A DNA stretch of 49,683 nt, taken from assembly GCF_016306625.1 (NCBI RefSeq), contig NZ_JACOII010000041.1:1-49683 (forward strand). Reading direction: 5' to 3'. The DNA is from Xenorhabdus lircayensis. GTDB lineage: Bacteria > Pseudomonadota > Gammaproteobacteria > Enterobacterales > Enterobacteriaceae. Below the pieces are notes generated by a model. The model ran no database searches. It had not been told where the DNA came from and saw only the letters and a list, made by a program, of their open reading frames with translations. Shown one piece after another: positions 31,098 to 44,200 of the stretch (its first letter is position 1; each line of letters starts with the position of its first letter). A program made the position numbers and the translations under genes.

Positions 31098-32300
31098 TTA
31101 TTTTGTTATTCTCGCTTCGGCATCATTAAGCGCCGCATCTACCGTCTGGCGACCACTGATCGTGTTGAGCACCGCACTGCGCATGGCGTACCAGAAACTA
31201 CTCATTTGCGAAATATTCGGCATAATTTCGCCTTTCTGAGCGTTTTCCATCGTGGCAGCAATACGCGGATCTTTCGCAAGGATCTCTTGATAGGATTTCA
31301 AAGCTACCGCTCCCAACGGCTTATCTTTATCCATCATTGCCAAGCCTTCGTTAGTAAGCAGGTAGTTTTCCAGAAATTCCTTCGCTAGTTCTTTATTGGG
31401 ACTGGCCGAATTAATTCCCGCAGTTAAAATGCCAACAAAGGGCTTAGAGGAATTTCCTTTGAAAGTTGGCAACAAGGTCACGCCATAATTAATCTTGCTG
31501 TTATCTATATTCGCCCATGCCCACGGACCATTGATCGTCATTGCTGTTTTGCCTTTATTAAAGGCAGCCTCGGCAATGGAGTAATCGATATCAGCACTGA
31601 GATGTTTGTTTTTGACTAAATCAATCAGAAACTGCATTCCCGCTTTGGAGCCTGCGTTATTAACACCGCTGTCTTTAACGTTATAAGTACTATTCTCTGC
31701 CTTGAAAGCATACCCACCATCAGCCGCAATCAACGGCCAGGTGAAATAAGGCTCCTGCAAATTGAACATAATTGCGCTTTTATTTTGCTTTTTCAGCTCA
31801 TTATCCAAGGCTGGGATCTCTTCCCATGTTTTTGGGGGAGATTTGATCAAATCTTTATTGTAGATAAGAGAGAGTGCTTCAACTGCGACAGGATATCCCA
31901 CCAATTTTCCGTCATAACGTACGGCATCCCACGTAAAAGGAAATAGCTTATCAATAAAATCTTTATCAGGTGTAATTTCAGCTACCAAGCCTGATTGGGC
32001 ATAACCACCAAAGCGATCATGTGCCCAGAAAATGATATCTGGCCCATCTCCGCTAGCAGCGATCTGGGTATATTTTTCTTCCAATTTATCAGGATGCTCA
32101 ACAACGACTGGAATTCCCGTTTCTTTTGCAAATTTGTCACCAACCTGTGCCAACCCGTTGTAACCTTTATCACCATTGACCCAAATGACTAGCTTGCCTT
32201 CCTCCAGTTTCGCAAAAGCGGGAGTTGCTAGTATCCACGTCGTTAAAACGGAAAGTATCAGAGTGCGGGTACCCACTTTCAAAACTTTTTTAGTCATCAT
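31098..32300 (-). CDS. malE: Periplasmic maltose/maltodextrin-binding protein
   Basis: Binds maltose and maltodextrins in the periplasm and delivers them to MalFGK2. The 400-residue precursor has a Sec signal peptide ending ATPAFA before [19 protein letters not shown]; the mature part aligns with E. coli MalE throughout, including [49 protein letters not shown] and ARITK at the end. Two ATGs are adjacent (MMTKK), with AGGGCGGA upstream. Divergent from malK across a 426-base control region. Confidence 0.98.
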   Translation of the reverse strand: MMTKKVLKVGTRTLILSVLTTWILATPAFAKLEEGKLVIWVNGDKGYNGLAQVGDKFAKETGIPVVVEHPDKLEEKYTQIAASGDGPDIIFWAHDRFGGYAQSGLVAEITPDKDFIDKLFPFTWDAVRYDGKLVGYPVAVEALSLIYNKDLIKSPPKTWEEIPALDNELKKQNKSAIMFNLQEPYFTWPLIAADGGYAFKAENSTYNVKDSGVNNAGSKAGMQFLIDLVKNKHLSADIDYSIAEAAFNKGKTAMTINGPWAWANIDNSKINYGVTLLPTFKGNSSKPFVGILTAGINSASPNKELAKEFLENYLLTNEGLAMMDKDKPLGAVALKSYQEILAKDPRIAATMENAQKGEIMPNISQMSSFWYAMRSAVLNTISGRQTVDAALNDAEARITK

Positions 32301-32407
32301 TCCGCCCTTTTTATCATTTGTCAGTTCAGGATGAATTTCTTCATTACTAATTTCTTCACTACAAAGCTAGAAAATGGTTCCCAGTGTGCAATCAACATGA
32401 AAAAGAC

Positions 32408-32418
32408 TCATCCTCCCC
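32408..32418 (-). promoter_or_regulatory. MalT box, malE side
   Basis: On the minus strand GGGGAGGATGA, close to the MalT consensus GGGGAKGAGG. It points towards malE and lies about 110 bases upstream of the malE start. Confidence 0.6.
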
Positions 32419-32443
32419 TACTCTACGCCTCACTTCAAATGAG

Positions 32444-32459
32444 TGTGAGCCAGCTTACA
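32444..32459 (+). promoter_or_regulatory. CRP-type site 1
   Basis: TGTGA-GCCAGC-TTACA matches the CRP consensus TGTGA-N6-TCACA in nine of ten half-site bases. It lies between the MalT boxes. Confidence 0.65.
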
Positions 32460-32505
32460 AAAATAATTAAAATCAGAAAGTTAAAACCAATATGACATCT
32501 TTTTT

Positions 32506-32521
32506 TGCGATTTAAGTCACA
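32506..32521 (+). promoter_or_regulatory. CRP-type site 2
   Basis: TGCGA-TTTAAG-TCACA matches nine of ten half-site bases of the CRP consensus. It is 62 bases from site 1, close to six helical turns, as expected for sites working on one face. Confidence 0.65.
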
Positions 32522-32568
32522 CCTTATCTGACAATTTGTTCTTCCATTCCCCAATCACATTAAGCTCA

Positions 32569-32610
32569 TCATCCTAATTCCTCCCCCATAAAAAACTCAG
32601 GGATGGAGGA
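32569..32610. promoter_or_regulatory. Cluster of MalT boxes, malK side
   Basis: Three candidate boxes: GGATGA on the minus strand (32569-32574), GGGGGAGGA on the minus strand (32579-32587) and GGGATGGAGGA on the plus strand (32600-32610). E. coli malK promoters use repeated MalT boxes in this position. Individual boxes are uncertain; the cluster as a whole is convincing. Confidence 0.6.
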
Positions 32611-32726
32611 TTCTCACGTCTGTTGTTTTGTACACAATCCTGCCATCAGTTTTTCACTAGGTTTCTCACTACGATGAATAAGAAACACATAGGAAGCTGA
32701 GGTGGCAAATTCGAGGGAGGGAACAA

Positions 32727-33836
32727 ATGTCTAGCGTCACATTCCGCAATGTATCTAAATCGTATGGTGAAACAGTCATTTCCAAAGATCTCAATCTTGA
32801 TATTCAGGAAGGGGAATTTGTCGTATTTGTCGGCCCATCAGGGTGCGGAAAATCAACGTTACTAAGGATGATCGCGGGGTTGGAAGACATCACATCCGGT
32901 GATTTGTTGATAGCAGGAAAGCGAGTGAATGATGTTCCGCCAGCCAAACGCAGTGTCGGCATGGTTTTTCAATCTTATGCACTATATCCCCATCTCTCTG
33001 TTGCAGACAATATGTCATTCGGAATGAAACTGGCTGGGGCCAAAAAAAACGATATTCAAAAGCGAGTGCAACAAGTTGCAGAAACCCTCCAACTTGCCCA
33101 CTTGCTGGCTCGCCGTCCCAAGGCGCTATCCGGCGGACAACGTCAGCGAGTCGCCATTGGTCGAACACTAGTGGCGGAACCGAATATCTTTCTGTTGGAT
33201 GAGCCCCTTTCCAATCTGGATGCTGCTCTGCGTGTACAAATGCGAATTGAGATTTCACGCCTGCACAAGCGCCTGCGACGTACAATGATCTATGTAACCC
33301 ATGATCAAACCGAAGCCATGACACTGGCGGATAAAATTGTTGTGCTGGATGGCGGCAATATTGCCCAAGTTGGCAAACCACTTGAAATTTATCACTACCC
33401 AGCCAACCGTTTTGTTGCGGGTTTCATTGGTTCACCGAAAATGAATTTCCTACCAGTCAAAATCTCTGCCATTGCCGTCGATCAGGTGCAAATTATCCTA
33501 CCCAATGGTCAACCTATTTGGTTACCTGTTGAAAGTAAAGGACTCACTGTCGGAAGTAATGTGTCTTTGGGAATTCGCCCCGAACACCTTTTGCCTAATG
33601 ATGTAGCCGATGTTACGTTAGAGGGGACAGTACAGATCGTGGAACAACTGGGGAATGAAACTCAGATTCACATCCGCATACCTGCCATTCATCAAAACTT
33701 GGTTTACCGCCAACCTGATATTGTTCTCGTGGAAGAAGGAGCGAACTTCACTATTGGGTTAGCTCCCCATCGTTGTCACCTTTTCCGCGAAGACGGAACC
33801 TCATGTCAGCGTTTACATGAAGAGCCCGGAGTTTAA
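32727..33836 (+). CDS. malK: Maltose transporter ATPase MalK
   Basis: ATP-hydrolysing subunit (dimer) of MalFGK2, also the docking site for MalT and for EIIA-Glc in E. coli. The 369 residues (E. coli 371) have Walker [10 protein letters not shown] (36-44), the Q-loop at Q82, signature LSGGQ (134-138), Walker B LLDEP (156-160) and switch H192. The C-terminal regulatory domain begins near residue 235 ([13 protein letters not shown]). GGGAGGGAAC lies just upstream of the ATG. It is the first gene of malK-lamB-malM. Confidence 0.98.
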   Translation: MSSVTFRNVSKSYGETVISKDLNLDIQEGEFVVFVGPSGCGKSTLLRMIAGLEDITSGDLLIAGKRVNDVPPAKRSVGMVFQSYALYPHLSVADNMSFGMKLAGAKKNDIQKRVQQVAETLQLAHLLARRPKALSGGQRQRVAIGRTLVAEPNIFLLDEPLSNLDAALRVQMRIEISRLHKRLRRTMIYVTHDQTEAMTLADKIVVLDGGNIAQVGKPLEIYHYPANRFVAGFIGSPKMNFLPVKISAIAVDQVQIILPNGQPIWLPVESKGLTVGSNVSLGIRPEHLLPNDVADVTLEGTVQIVEQLGNETQIHIRIPAIHQNLVYRQPDIVLVEEGANFTIGLAPHRCHLFREDGTSCQRLHEEPGV

Positions 33837-35125
<1,289 letters not shown>

Positions 35126-35126
<1 letters not shown>

Positions 35127-36088
35127 TGAAAACAAAACTACTCCCACTTTGCCTCAGTGCTCTGCTCTGCAACATAATTCCTGCTGTGAGTTATGCTGCA
35201 TCAGATACCGCTGTATCCGATGCAGTAATCACGAATAAAACAGAGTCTGACATAAAAACGTCTAACGCTATCGCGCCTACTTTTTCTATGTCAGCCTTGC
35301 AGAAATTACAGTGGCAGCCAATTAATGCTCATGACACGCAGACCATTATCCTCAATGACGCGTCACAACAACTTAATGACGGAGATATTCGCGGAGCGAT
35401 AGCCGCATTTGCTTTGCCAGCTAATCAAGGCTCATTGGAAATTATACTGAACAGTCTGATAAAGGATAAGCAAGTATATTCGCCAAATGTTTTAGTCCTT
35501 GATGAGCAACTCCATCCTGCTGCCTTTTATCCAAGCCACTATTTTCGCTATCAACGGCCAGGCATTATGTCCGTTGATCGGCTTGAAGGTGTATTAAAGC
35601 TGACACCAGCATTGGGACAACAGCGAATTTATTTACTTATTTATACCACCCGTGCTGATTTGCAAGCCTCTACGCAAATGGTCGATCCCGCTAAAGCCTA
35701 TGCTCAGGGGATAGGTAATGCGGTTCCTAATATCCCAGACCCGATTGCTCGCCATACAGAGACTGGAGCATTAACACTAAAAGTGAAATCAGAACGCGAT
35801 ACCGGCAATATTCTGATTGGACAGGTATTTTCTACACCTGCACCCAAACCAGTCACAATCGGTGCTACACAGGTAACAACAGCCCCTGCTGCGTCTATAC
35901 CGCAATCTGTTGCACCTACAGTGAAACCTGTACTGAACGATACCGAACAATATTTCAATGACGCCATCAAGAGAGCCATTAGCAGTGGCGATATTGATAA
36001 GGCGTTGAAACTACTAAATGAAGCGGAGCGCCTTGGCTCTCCAACTGCGCGGAAAACTTTTATTAAAATGTTAAAGAATAAAGGATAG
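35126..36088 (+). CDS. malM: Maltose operon periplasmic protein MalM
   Basis: Periplasmic protein of unknown role at the end of malK-lamB-malM. The 320 residues (E. coli 306) start with a Sec signal peptide MKTKLLPLCLSALLCNIIPA (cleavage likely after SYA). The central domain has the family pattern with LQKLQWQPI and SLEIILNSLIKD; a Pro/Thr/Ala-rich linker near residue 245 precedes a helical end (YFNDAIKRAISSGDIDKALK). ATG 35126 overlaps the lamB stop by one base; an in-frame GTG three codons earlier is less likely. Confidence 0.93.
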
Positions 36089-36130
36089 ATTTGATTTATC
36101 AAATAGTTATAGTGATATTTGGCATTTAAC

Positions 36131-36158
36131 TTAAGAGCCTAATGGAATAGGCTCTTAA
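36131..36158 (+). terminator. Perfect hairpin after malM
   Basis: TTAAGAGCCTA (36131-36141) pairs perfectly with TAGGCTCTTAA (36148-36158) across a 6-base loop ATGGAA. It begins 42 bases after the malM stop and probably ends or protects the malK-lamB-malM transcript; there is no long U-tract. Its right half (36139-36158) is nearly identical to a segment of the malE-malF gap. Confidence 0.65.
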
Positions 36159-36222
36159 TATGCTATAAACCCATTAGTCTACTCTAATGAATTATCATTA
36201 TCTTGAGTTAACATCAGCATAT

Positions 36223-36495
36223 TTATTTAAAATAATCCATAATGCCTTTTTTATTCAAATAATTTTTTATTTTTCCACGAATTTTATAAACCAAACCAAC
36301 CAACATTGCCAACAATAACAGATTAAACATAAACCTAGGTATTATTCCATAAAAGATAATCAAGAATAGAATGCCTATAGAAAACAAAGAAATAACAATA
36401 TCTTTTACGGCAACATTAAATATCCAAGCTAAAAATTTCATTATACATTTTATGATTCTATAAAATATTTCCAGCACATCTGCCAATACATCCAT
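36223..36495 (-). CDS. Small hydrophobic membrane protein, unknown function
   Basis: I do not recognise this gene. The 90-residue product starts MDVLADVLEIFYRIIKCIMK; an amphipathic first part is followed by two hydrophobic spans (about VISLFSIGILFLIIFYGII and FMFNLLLLAMLVGLVY) and a basic tail KIRGKIKNYLNKKG. It should be an inner membrane protein. GGAGGA lies 8 bases before ATG 36495 and decides the start; the frame is open 14 codons further upstream without a good RBS. Codons are AT-rich compared with the neighbours, which hints at acquired DNA. It is convergent with malM. Confidence 0.6.
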   Translation of the reverse strand: MDVLADVLEIFYRIIKCIMKFLAWIFNVAVKDIVISLFSIGILFLIIFYGIIPRFMFNLLLLAMLVGLVYKIRGKIKNYLNKKGIMDYFK

Positions 36496-36537
36496 CAATA
36501 TCATCCTCCATAAAATTATTCTCAACCTAACTATCAC

Positions 36538-36860
36538 TTATAATAAAGGAAAAAATTATAGTGTTATCGAATAATCCATTGTTAATTATCGAATAAATAA
36601 TTTTACATCTTATAGTCGATTATCAATCGGTTACAAAAGCATTGGATCTGGTTTATTAGCAAAAGTTCTTGCCATTTTTTCAGTCGAATCTGTCCGTAAT
36701 AGATAATTGATCCAGAAAAAAGGATTATCATCCAACTTTATTTTATCCTATGTCGTAGTGACGACAAAATGAAATATGGATTGGTAAAACGCATCAAAAT
36801 GGGAAGAAAATAATTGCAATAATATGAATGATTCATCTCATTTTGATTTTCCATCCAATA
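36538..36860. other. AT-rich spacer between the small membrane protein and rpoC terminator
   Basis: No confident gene. It should carry the promoter of the membrane protein (minus strand) and contains one short candidate frame, listed next. Composition is AT-rich and unlike the flanking rpoC region. Confidence 0.4.
36631..36735 (-). CDS. Possible 34-residue ORF or gene remnant
   Basis: From a TTG at 36733-36735 the minus strand reads MDDNPFFWINYLLRTDSTEK and ends FANKPDPMLL before a TAA. AGGAT lies 9 bases before the TTG. The amino-acid mix looks protein-like rather than random, but the frame is closed upstream by a TAG, so it is either a very small gene or the end of a lost one. No family recognised. 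Confidence 0.25.
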   Translation of the reverse strand: MDDNPFFWINYLLRTDSTEKMARTFANKPDPMLL

Positions 36861-36890
36861 AAAAATGCCCTCTACTAAGAGAGGGCATTT
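36861..36890 (-). terminator. rpoBC intrinsic terminator
   Basis: On the minus strand AAATGCCCTCT, a 6-base loop and AGAGGGCATTT form an 11-bp stem, followed by TTTTT. It starts 42 bases after the rpoC stop: a classic Rho-independent terminator for the rplJL-rpoBC transcript. Confidence 0.92.
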
Positions 36891-36932
36891 CACGATTAGC
36901 TATACGTATAGAGTATGCTACTTATTACGATA

Positions 36933-39900
36933 TTACTCTTTATCGCTGCTACTACCGAAACCTGCATTCAACAATTCAGCAAGGTTTGCAGTGGCTTCAT
37001 CAACGCTAACTGGTGGCACTTCGGCCGCTTCGTTTGCGTGACGGCGGCGAATGCGCTCCTGATGGTAAGCATAACCTGTACCCGCAGGGATCAGACGACC
37101 AACAATGACGTTCTCTTTCAGGCCACGCAGTTCATCACGTTTACCTGCAACAGCGGCTTCAGTCAGTACGCGGGTTGTTTCCTGGAACGACGCCGCAGAG
37201 ATGAAGGATTCTGTTGCCAGTGATGCCTTGGTGATACCCAACAGGTCACGATGGAAGGTTGCCGGTACTTTGTCATCCTGCTCCAGCTTACGGTTCGCGA
37301 CTTTAACGCGCGCGTATTCAACCTGCTCGCCTTCGAGGAATTCGGAGCTACCCGCACTCGCGATAGTCACTTTACGCAGCATCTGACGAACGATAACTTC
37401 GATGTGTTTATCGTTAATCTTAACGCCTTGTAGACGGTAAACTTCCTGTACTTCGTTGGTGATGTAACGAGCAACCGCGTGAACACCACGTAGGCGCAGA
37501 ATGTCATGTGGAGATTCTGGGCCATCGGAGATCACGTCGCCGCGTTCAACAACTTCACCTTCGAATACGTTGAGCTGACGCCATTTAGGGATCATCTCTT
37601 CGTAAGCATCACTACCATCCAGCGGGCTGATTACCAGACGACGTTTACCTTTGGTTTCTTTACCGAAGGAAACGATACCGCTGATTTCTGCCAGGATAGC
37701 CGGCTCTTTCGGACGACGAGCTTCGAACAGATCCGCAACGCGTGGCAGACCACCGGTGATATCTTTAGTACCGCCAGATTCCTGAGGAATACGCGCCAAC
37801 GTATCACCCGCAGAGATGGATATGCCATCTTCCAGCTGAACAATCGCTTTACCCGGCAGGAAGTACTGAGCAGGCATATCTGTACCTGGGATCAGAACAT
37901 CTTTACCCTGAGCATCAACGATTTTCAGTGCTGGACGCAGATCTTTACCGCTACCGGTACGCTCTGCACTGTCCAGAACTACCAGTGAAGACAGGCCGGT
38001 CAGTTCGTCCGTCTGACGGGTGATGGTTTGACCATCTACCATGTCGTAGAACTGGATGATACCGGATACTTCACTCACGACTGGCATGGTATGTGGATCC
38101 CAGTTCGCAACGGTCTCGCCGCCGGTCACTGTCTCGCTATCACCTTTCGCCAATACCGAACCGTAAGGCACTTTATAGCTTTCTTTGGTACGGCCGAAAT
38201 CGTCAATCAGGCGCAGTTCGGTATTACGGGAAGTAATAACCAGTTTGCCCGCTGAGTTAGTAACGAATTTAGCATTGGTCAGTTTCAGATGACCTTTGTT
38301 ACGAACCTGAATGCTGGATTCTGCTGCCGCACGAGATGCCGCACCACCGATGTGGAACGTACGCATCGTCAGCTGTGTACCCGGCTCACCGATTGACTGT
38401 GCCGCGATAACACCAACTGCTTCACCTTTGTTAATACGGTGACCACGAGCAAGGTCACGGCCATAACAGTTCGCACAAACACCGAAGTCAGTTTCACAGC
38501 TTACTACGGAACGTACTTTCACGCTGTCAACAGAGTTTTCTTCTAACAGATCACACCATTTTTCGTTCAGCAAAGTGTTACGTGTAACCAGAATATCCGC
38601 TGTGCCTGGTTTCAGAACGTCTTCAGCCGTCACACGGCCCAATACGCGCTCACGCAGTGGCTCTTTAACGTCACCACCTTCGATAACCGGAGTCATCAGG
38701 ATACCGTTATGAGTACCACAGTCATCTTCAGTCACAACCAAGTCTTGGGCAACATCAACCAGACGACGAGTCAAGTAACCGGAGTTCGCCGTTTTCAATG
38801 CGGTATCCGCAAGACCTTTACGAGCACCGTGAGTTGAGATGAAGTACTGGAGTACATTCAAACCTTCACGGAAGTTCGCGGTGATCGGGGTCTCGATGAT
38901 GGAGCCATCTGGAGTCGCCATCAGACCACGCATACCTGCCAACTGACGGATCTGAGCAGCAGAACCACGAGCACCGGAGTCAGCCATCATAAAGATGTTA
39001 TTGAAAGAAACCTGCTGTTCTTCTTCACCGTTACGGTTAATAACAGTTTCAGTAGACAGGTTTTCCATCATCGCCTTAGCAACACGTTCGTTCGCCGCAG
39101 CCCAGATATCGATAACTTTGTTATAGCGTTCGCCAGCAGTTACCAGACCAGACTGGAATTGTTCCTGAATTTCGGCCACTTCTGCTTCTGCTTCCGCGAT
39201 GATGCCTTCTTTCTTCTCAGGAATAACCATGTCGTCGATACCTACGGATACCCCTGAACGGGCAGCGTAAGCAAAACCGGTATACATGGTCTGGTCAGCT
39301 AAGATAACTGTTGGTTTCAGGCCCAGTACGCGGTAACAGGTGTTCAGCATTCTGGAGATTGCTTTTTTACCCAGCGCCTGGTTAATCAGTGAGTATGGCA
39401 AACCTCTAGGCACGATCATCCACAGGATGGCACGACCGATAGTGGTATCCACCAGACCTGTATTAACGGTGACATTGCCTTCGCCATCTTTCACTTCTTC
39501 AGTGATACGGACTTTGACACGAGCGTGCAAAGAAGCCAGACCTGCGCGGTAAACACGCTCTGCTTCTTTAGAACCGCTCAGAACCATGCCTTCGCCTTTC
39601 GCGTTAACACAGTCACGCGTCATGTAGTACAGACCCAATACAACGTCCTGAGATGGAACGATGATTGGTTCACCGCTCGCTGGAGACAGAATGTTGTTGG
39701 TAGACATCATCAGCGCACGTGCTTCCAGCTGTGCTTCCAGCGTCAGCGGTACGTGAACAGCCATCTGATCACCATCGAAGTCGGCGTTATAAGCCGCACA
39801 CACCAATGGGTGCAACTGAATCGCTTTACCTTCGATCAGTACGGGTTCAAATGCCTGAATACCCAAACGGTGAAGGGTCGGTGCACGGTTCAGCAGAACC

Positions 39901-41159
39901 GGGTGCTCACGGATCACTTCATCCAAGATATCCCATACAATGGCTTCTTCACGCTCAACCATTTTCTTGGCTGCTTTGATGGTAGTCGCCAGACCACGCA
40001 GTTCCAGCTTGCCGTAAATGAATGGTTTGAACAGCTCCAGTGCCATCTTCTTAGGAAGACCACACTGATGCAGGCGCAGGTATGGACCTACGGTAATTAC
40101 AGAACGGCCTGAGTAGTCAACACGTTTACCCAGCAGGTTCTGACGGAAACGACCCTGTTTACCCTTGATCATGTCTGCCAAGGATTTCAGAGGACGCTTG
40201 TTGGAACCGGTAATCGCACGACCGCGACGGCCGTTGTCCAGCAGCGCATCAACCGCTTCCTGCAACATACGTTTTTCGTTACGTACGATGATGTCTGGCG
40301 CAGCCAGATCCAGCAGACGTTTCAGACGGTTGTTACGGTTAATCACGCGACGGTACAAATCGTTCAGGTCTGACGTTGCGAAACGACCGCCATCCAGTGG
40401 AACCAGTGGACGCAGATCCGGTGGCAAAACTGGCAGTACGGTCAGAACCATCCACTCTGGTTTGTTACCAGACTGAATGAAAGCTTCCAGCAGTTTAATA
40501 CGCTTGGTCAGTTTTTTGCGCTTAGTTTCAGAGTTGGTTTCATTCAGCTCTTCACGCAAAGTTTCGCATTCGTTTTCCAGATCCAGATTTTTCAGCAAAG
40601 ACTGGATCGCTTCTGCGCCCATTTTTGCATCAAATTCATCACCGAACTCTTCCAGTGCATCCAGATACTGTTCTTCAGTCAGGATTTGGCTACGCTCAAG
40701 GCTAGTCATGCCGCCTTCGACAACCACATAGGATTCGAAGTACAGTACGCGTTCAATGTCGCGCAGAGGCATGTCCAGCAACAAACCGATGCGGGATGGC
40801 AGCGATTTCAGGAACCAGATGTGCGCGGTTGGAGATGCCAGCTCGATGTGTCCCATACGTTCACGACGAACTTTGGTTTGGGTCACTTCAACGCCACACT
40901 TCTCACAAATCACACCACGGTGTTTTAATCGCTTGTATTTACCACACAAGCATTCGTAATCTTTTACTGGCCCGAAAATACGTGCACAGAAAAGACCGTC
41001 ACGCTCAGGCTTGAACGTACGGTAGTTAATAGTTTCCGGCTTTTTTACTTCCCCGAATGACCACGAACGGATCATATCTGGGGAGGCCAGAGCAATTTTG
41101 ATCGCATCAAACTCTTCGGTCTTGGTTTGCGCTTTCAGAAACTTCAATAAGTCTTTCAC
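36933..41159 (-). CDS. rpoC: RNA polymerase beta' subunit
   Basis: Catalytic subunit of RNA polymerase, 1408 residues (E. coli 1407). It starts with GTG 41159 (reads [13 protein letters not shown]), as in E. coli, with AGGAG 7 bases upstream; the 15-residue extension further upstream is not coding. The N-terminal zinc ribbon (CLCGKYK, CEKCGVE) and the active-site motif NADFDGD (458-464) that binds the catalytic magnesium are intact. The second zinc site cysteines lie in [13 protein letters not shown]. The C-terminal tail is slightly divergent from E. coli ([20 protein letters not shown]). It follows rpoB after 131 bases with three hairpins. Confidence 0.98.
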   Translation of the reverse strand: MKDLLKFLKAQTKTEEFDAIKIALASPDMIRSWSFGEVKKPETINYRTFKPERDGLFCARIFGPVKDYECLCGKYKRLKHRGVICEKCGVEVTQTKVRRERMGHIELASPTAHIWFLKSLPSRIGLLLDMPLRDIERVLYFESYVVVEGGMTSLERSQILTEEQYLDALEEFGDEFDAKMGAEAIQSLLKNLDLENECETLREELNETNSETKRKKLTKRIKLLEAFIQSGNKPEWMVLTVLPVLPPDLRPLVPLDGGRFATSDLNDLYRRVINRNNRLKRLLDLAAPDIIVRNEKRMLQEAVDALLDNGRRGRAITGSNKRPLKSLADMIKGKQGRFRQNLLGKRVDYSGRSVITVGPYLRLHQCGLPKKMALELFKPFIYGKLELRGLATTIKAAKKMVEREEAIVWDILDEVIREHPVLLNRAPTLHRLGIQAFEPVLIEGKAIQLHPLVCAAYNADFDGDQMAVHVPLTLEAQLEARALMMSTNNILSPASGEPIIVPSQDVVLGLYYMTRDCVNAKGEGMVLSGSKEAERVYRAGLASLHARVKVRITEEVKDGEGNVTVNTGLVDTTIGRAILWMIVPRGLPYSLINQALGKKAISRMLNTCYRVLGLKPTVILADQTMYTGFAYAARSGVSVGIDDMVIPEKKEGIIAEAEAEVAEIQEQFQSGLVTAGERYNKVIDIWAAANERVAKAMMENLSTETVINRNGEEEQQVSFNNIFMMADSGARGSAAQIRQLAGMRGLMATPDGSIIETPITANFREGLNVLQYFISTHGARKGLADTALKTANSGYLTRRLVDVAQDLVVTEDDCGTHNGILMTPVIEGGDVKEPLRERVLGRVTAEDVLKPGTADILVTRNTLLNEKWCDLLEENSVDSVKVRSVVSCETDFGVCANCYGRDLARGHRINKGEAVGVIAAQSIGEPGTQLTMRTFHIGGAASRAAAESSIQVRNKGHLKLTNAKFVTNSAGKLVITSRNTELRLIDDFGRTKESYKVPYGSVLAKGDSETVTGGETVANWDPHTMPVVSEVSGIIQFYDMVDGQTITRQTDELTGLSSLVVLDSAERTGSGKDLRPALKIVDAQGKDVLIPGTDMPAQYFLPGKAIVQLEDGISISAGDTLARIPQESGGTKDITGGLPRVADLFEARRPKEPAILAEISGIVSFGKETKGKRRLVISPLDGSDAYEEMIPKWRQLNVFEGEVVERGDVISDGPESPHDILRLRGVHAVARYITNEVQEVYRLQGVKINDKHIEVIVRQMLRKVTIASAGSSEFLEGEQVEYARVKVANRKLEQDDKVPATFHRDLLGITKASLATESFISAASFQETTRVLTEAAVAGKRDELRGLKENVIVGRLIPAGTGYAYHQERIRRRHANEAAEVPPVSVDEATANLAELLNAGFGSSSDKE

Positions 41160-41193
41160 GAAATGGCTCCTGTCGGAGTTAGACCTGTTAGGT

Positions 41194-41273
41194 GAGTGGC
41201 ACATGCCACTCCCCCCTTATGACCAGTGTAACCACTGGCTGATAGACTGTCCGACATCTTCATGCCGGACAGT
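41194..41273 (-). other. Three hairpins in the rpoB-rpoC gap
   Basis: Three perfect stem-loops: GAGTGGC/GCCACTC (41194-41200, 41205-41211, loop ACAT); CCAGTG/CACTGG (41223-41228, 41233-41238, loop TAAC); ACTGTCCG/CGGACAGT (41246-41253, 41266-41273, 12-base loop). Together they fill most of the 131-base spacer and could stabilise or process the rpoBC mRNA. None has a U-tract. Confidence 0.7.
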
Positions 41274-41290
41274 ACCAGCGGTAAAACGAT

Positions 41291-44200
41291 TTACTCGTCT
41301 TCCAGCTCGATGTTGATACCCAACGAACGGATTTCTTTCAGCAATACGTTGAAAGATTCCGGCATGCCGGGTTCCATCTGGTGGTTACCATCCACGATGT
41401 TTTTATACATCTTGGTACGACCATTAACATCGTCGGATTTAACGGTGAGCATTTCTTGCAGGGTGTACGCAGCACCGTATGCTTCCAATGCCCACACTTC
41501 CATCTCACCGAAGCGCTGACCACCGAACTGTGCCTTACCACCCAGCGGCTGCTGAGTAACCAGGCTGTAAGAGCCAGTAGAACGGGCGTGCATCTTGTCA
41601 TCAACCAAGTGGTTCAATTTCAGCATGTACATGTAACCAACGGTTACCTGACGCTCAAATTGCTCACCAGTACGGCCGTCGAACAGTGTGATCTGACCAG
41701 AAGTCGGCAAACCACCTAATTTCAGCAGTTCTTTGATTTCGGTTTCTTTTGCACCGTCAAAGACTGGTGTTGCGATTGGCATACCTTTTCTCAGGTTTTC
41801 TGCCAGACGCATCACTTCTTCGTCGGTGAAGGTGTTCAAGTCAACTGTCTGACTGGTATCGTCACCCAAATCATAGGCTTTCTGGATGAACTCACGCAGT
41901 TTGGCAACTTCTTGCTGCTGTTTCAGCATCGCATTGATCTTGTCACCAATGCCTTTTGCCGCCATACCCAAGTGAGTTTCCAGAATCTGACCGATGTTCA
42001 TACGTGATGGTACACCCAGCGGGTTCAGTACGATGTCAACAGGTGTACCGTTTTCATCGTAAGGCATGTCTTCGATTGGGTTGATCTTGGAAATAACACC
42101 CTTGTTACCGTGACGACCAGCCATCTTGTCACCAGGCTGGATCTGACGTTTCACAGCCAGATACACTTTGACAATTTTCAGCACGCCCGGTGCCAAATCA
42201 TCGCCCTGTGTGATCTTACGGCGTTTAGCATCCAGTTTTTTCTCGAACTCTGCTTTCAGTTCGTCATACTGTTCTGCCAGCTGCTCCAGCTGATTTTGTT
42301 TTTCTTCATCAGCCAGGCCCAGCTCCAACCAACGTTCACGAGGCAGTTTGCTGAGTTTTTCCGCTTCAATACCACCGGCAACCAGTACAGAGTGAATACG
42401 GGCAAACAAGCCAGATTCGAAAATTCGCAGTTCTTCTGTCAGGTCTTTCTTCGCATCACGCAACTGCATTTCTTCGATTTCCAACGCACGCTTGTCTTTC
42501 TCTACACCATCACGAGTAAAGACCTGTACGTCGATAACCGTACCAGAAACACCGTTTGGTACGCGCAGTGAGGAGTCTTTCACATCAGACGCTTTCTCAC
42601 CGAAGATCGCACGCAGCAGCTTTTCTTCTGGTGTCAGCTGAGTTTCACCTTTCGGTGTCACTTTACCAACCAGAATGTCGCCGCCTTTCACTTCCGCACC
42701 GATATAAACAATACCGGATTCGTCCAGTTTAGACAGCGCAGCTTCACCCACGTTAGGGATGTCAGCCGTGATCTCTTCAGGCCCCAGTTTAGTGTCGCGG
42801 GACACACAGGCCAGTTCCTGAATGTGAATGGTGGTGAAACGGTCTTCCTGAACAACACGTTCAGATACGAGGATGGAGTCCTCGAAGTTATAACCATTCC
42901 ATGGCATGAACGCCACGCGCATGTTCTGACCCAGTGCCAGCTCACCCAAGTCGGTGGATGGACCATCAGCCAGTACGTTACCACGCTCAACCAGTTCGCC
43001 CAGAGAAACACATGGCATCTGATTGATACAGGTGTTCTGGTTGGAACGGGTATATTTGGTCAGGTTATAGATATCAATGCCCGCTTCACCCGCGTACATT
43101 TCATCTTCGTTAACCTTGATAACGATACGGGATGCGTCAACGTACTGAACCATACCGCCGCGTTTAGCAACAGAGGTTACACCGGAGTCAACTGCTACCG
43201 CACGCTCCATGCCTGTTCCTACCAGCGGCTTATCAGCGCGCAGAGTTGGAACTGCCTGACGTTGCATGTTCGCACCCATCAATGCACGGTTGGCATCATC
43301 GTGTTCAAGGAATGGGATCAGGGAAGCACCGACGGACACGATCTGTTGTGTCGAAACGTCCATGTACTGAACCTGATCACGGTTGAACAAGCTGGATTCG
43401 TCGTAATGTCGGCAAGTGACCAGTTCTTCAACGAAATGGCCTTCTTCATCCAATACGGTGTTAGCCTGTGCAATGACGTAATTACCTTCTTCGATCGCAG
43501 ACAGGTAGTGGATCTCATCGGTCACTACACCATCACGAACTAAGCGGTAAGGGGTTTCAAGGAAACCATACTCATTGGTACGCGCATAAACGGACAATGA
43601 GTTAATCAGACCGATGTTTGGACCTTCAGGCGTTTCGATTGGACATACACGACCGTAGTGAGTTGGGTGTACGTCTCGAACTTCGAAGCCTGCGCGTTCA
43701 CGGGTCAGACCGCCTGGACCCAACGCTGAAATACGGCGTTTATGGGTAATTTCAGACAGTGGGTTGTTCTGGTCCATGAACTGAGACAGCTGACTGGAGC
43801 CAAAGAACTCTTTCACCGCCGCAGAAATTGGTTTGGCGTTGATCATGTCCTGTGGCATCAGGGTATCCAGATCGCCCAAAGACAAACGCTCTTTCACGGC
43901 ACGTTCAACACGAACCAGACCGACGCGGAACTGGTTTTCAGCCATTTCGCCAACGGAACGGATACGACGGTTGCCCAAGTGGTCGATATCGTCAACTTCA
44001 CCTTTACCGTTACGGATATCAATGAGCTTCTTCATCACGTCAGTGATGTCTTCTTTGCTCAGGATACCGGAACCTTCAATCTCGTTACGATCCAGCGAGC
44101 GGTTGAACTTCATGCGACCAACCGCAGACAGATCATAACGATCTTCAGAGAAGAACAGGTTCTCAAACAGGTTTTCTGCGGCTTCACGTGTTGGTGGTTC

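Larger units (their letters stand above)
32301..32726. promoter_or_regulatory. malEFG / malK-lamB-malM divergent control region
   Basis: This 426-base gap has no gene. It holds two CRP-type sites and several MalT-type boxes (listed separately), the layout known for the E. coli malE-malK region, where CRP and MalT drive both operons. The boxes at 32408-32418 and 32569-32610 lie on either side of the CRP sites. No -10 hexamer is assigned. Confidence 0.8.
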
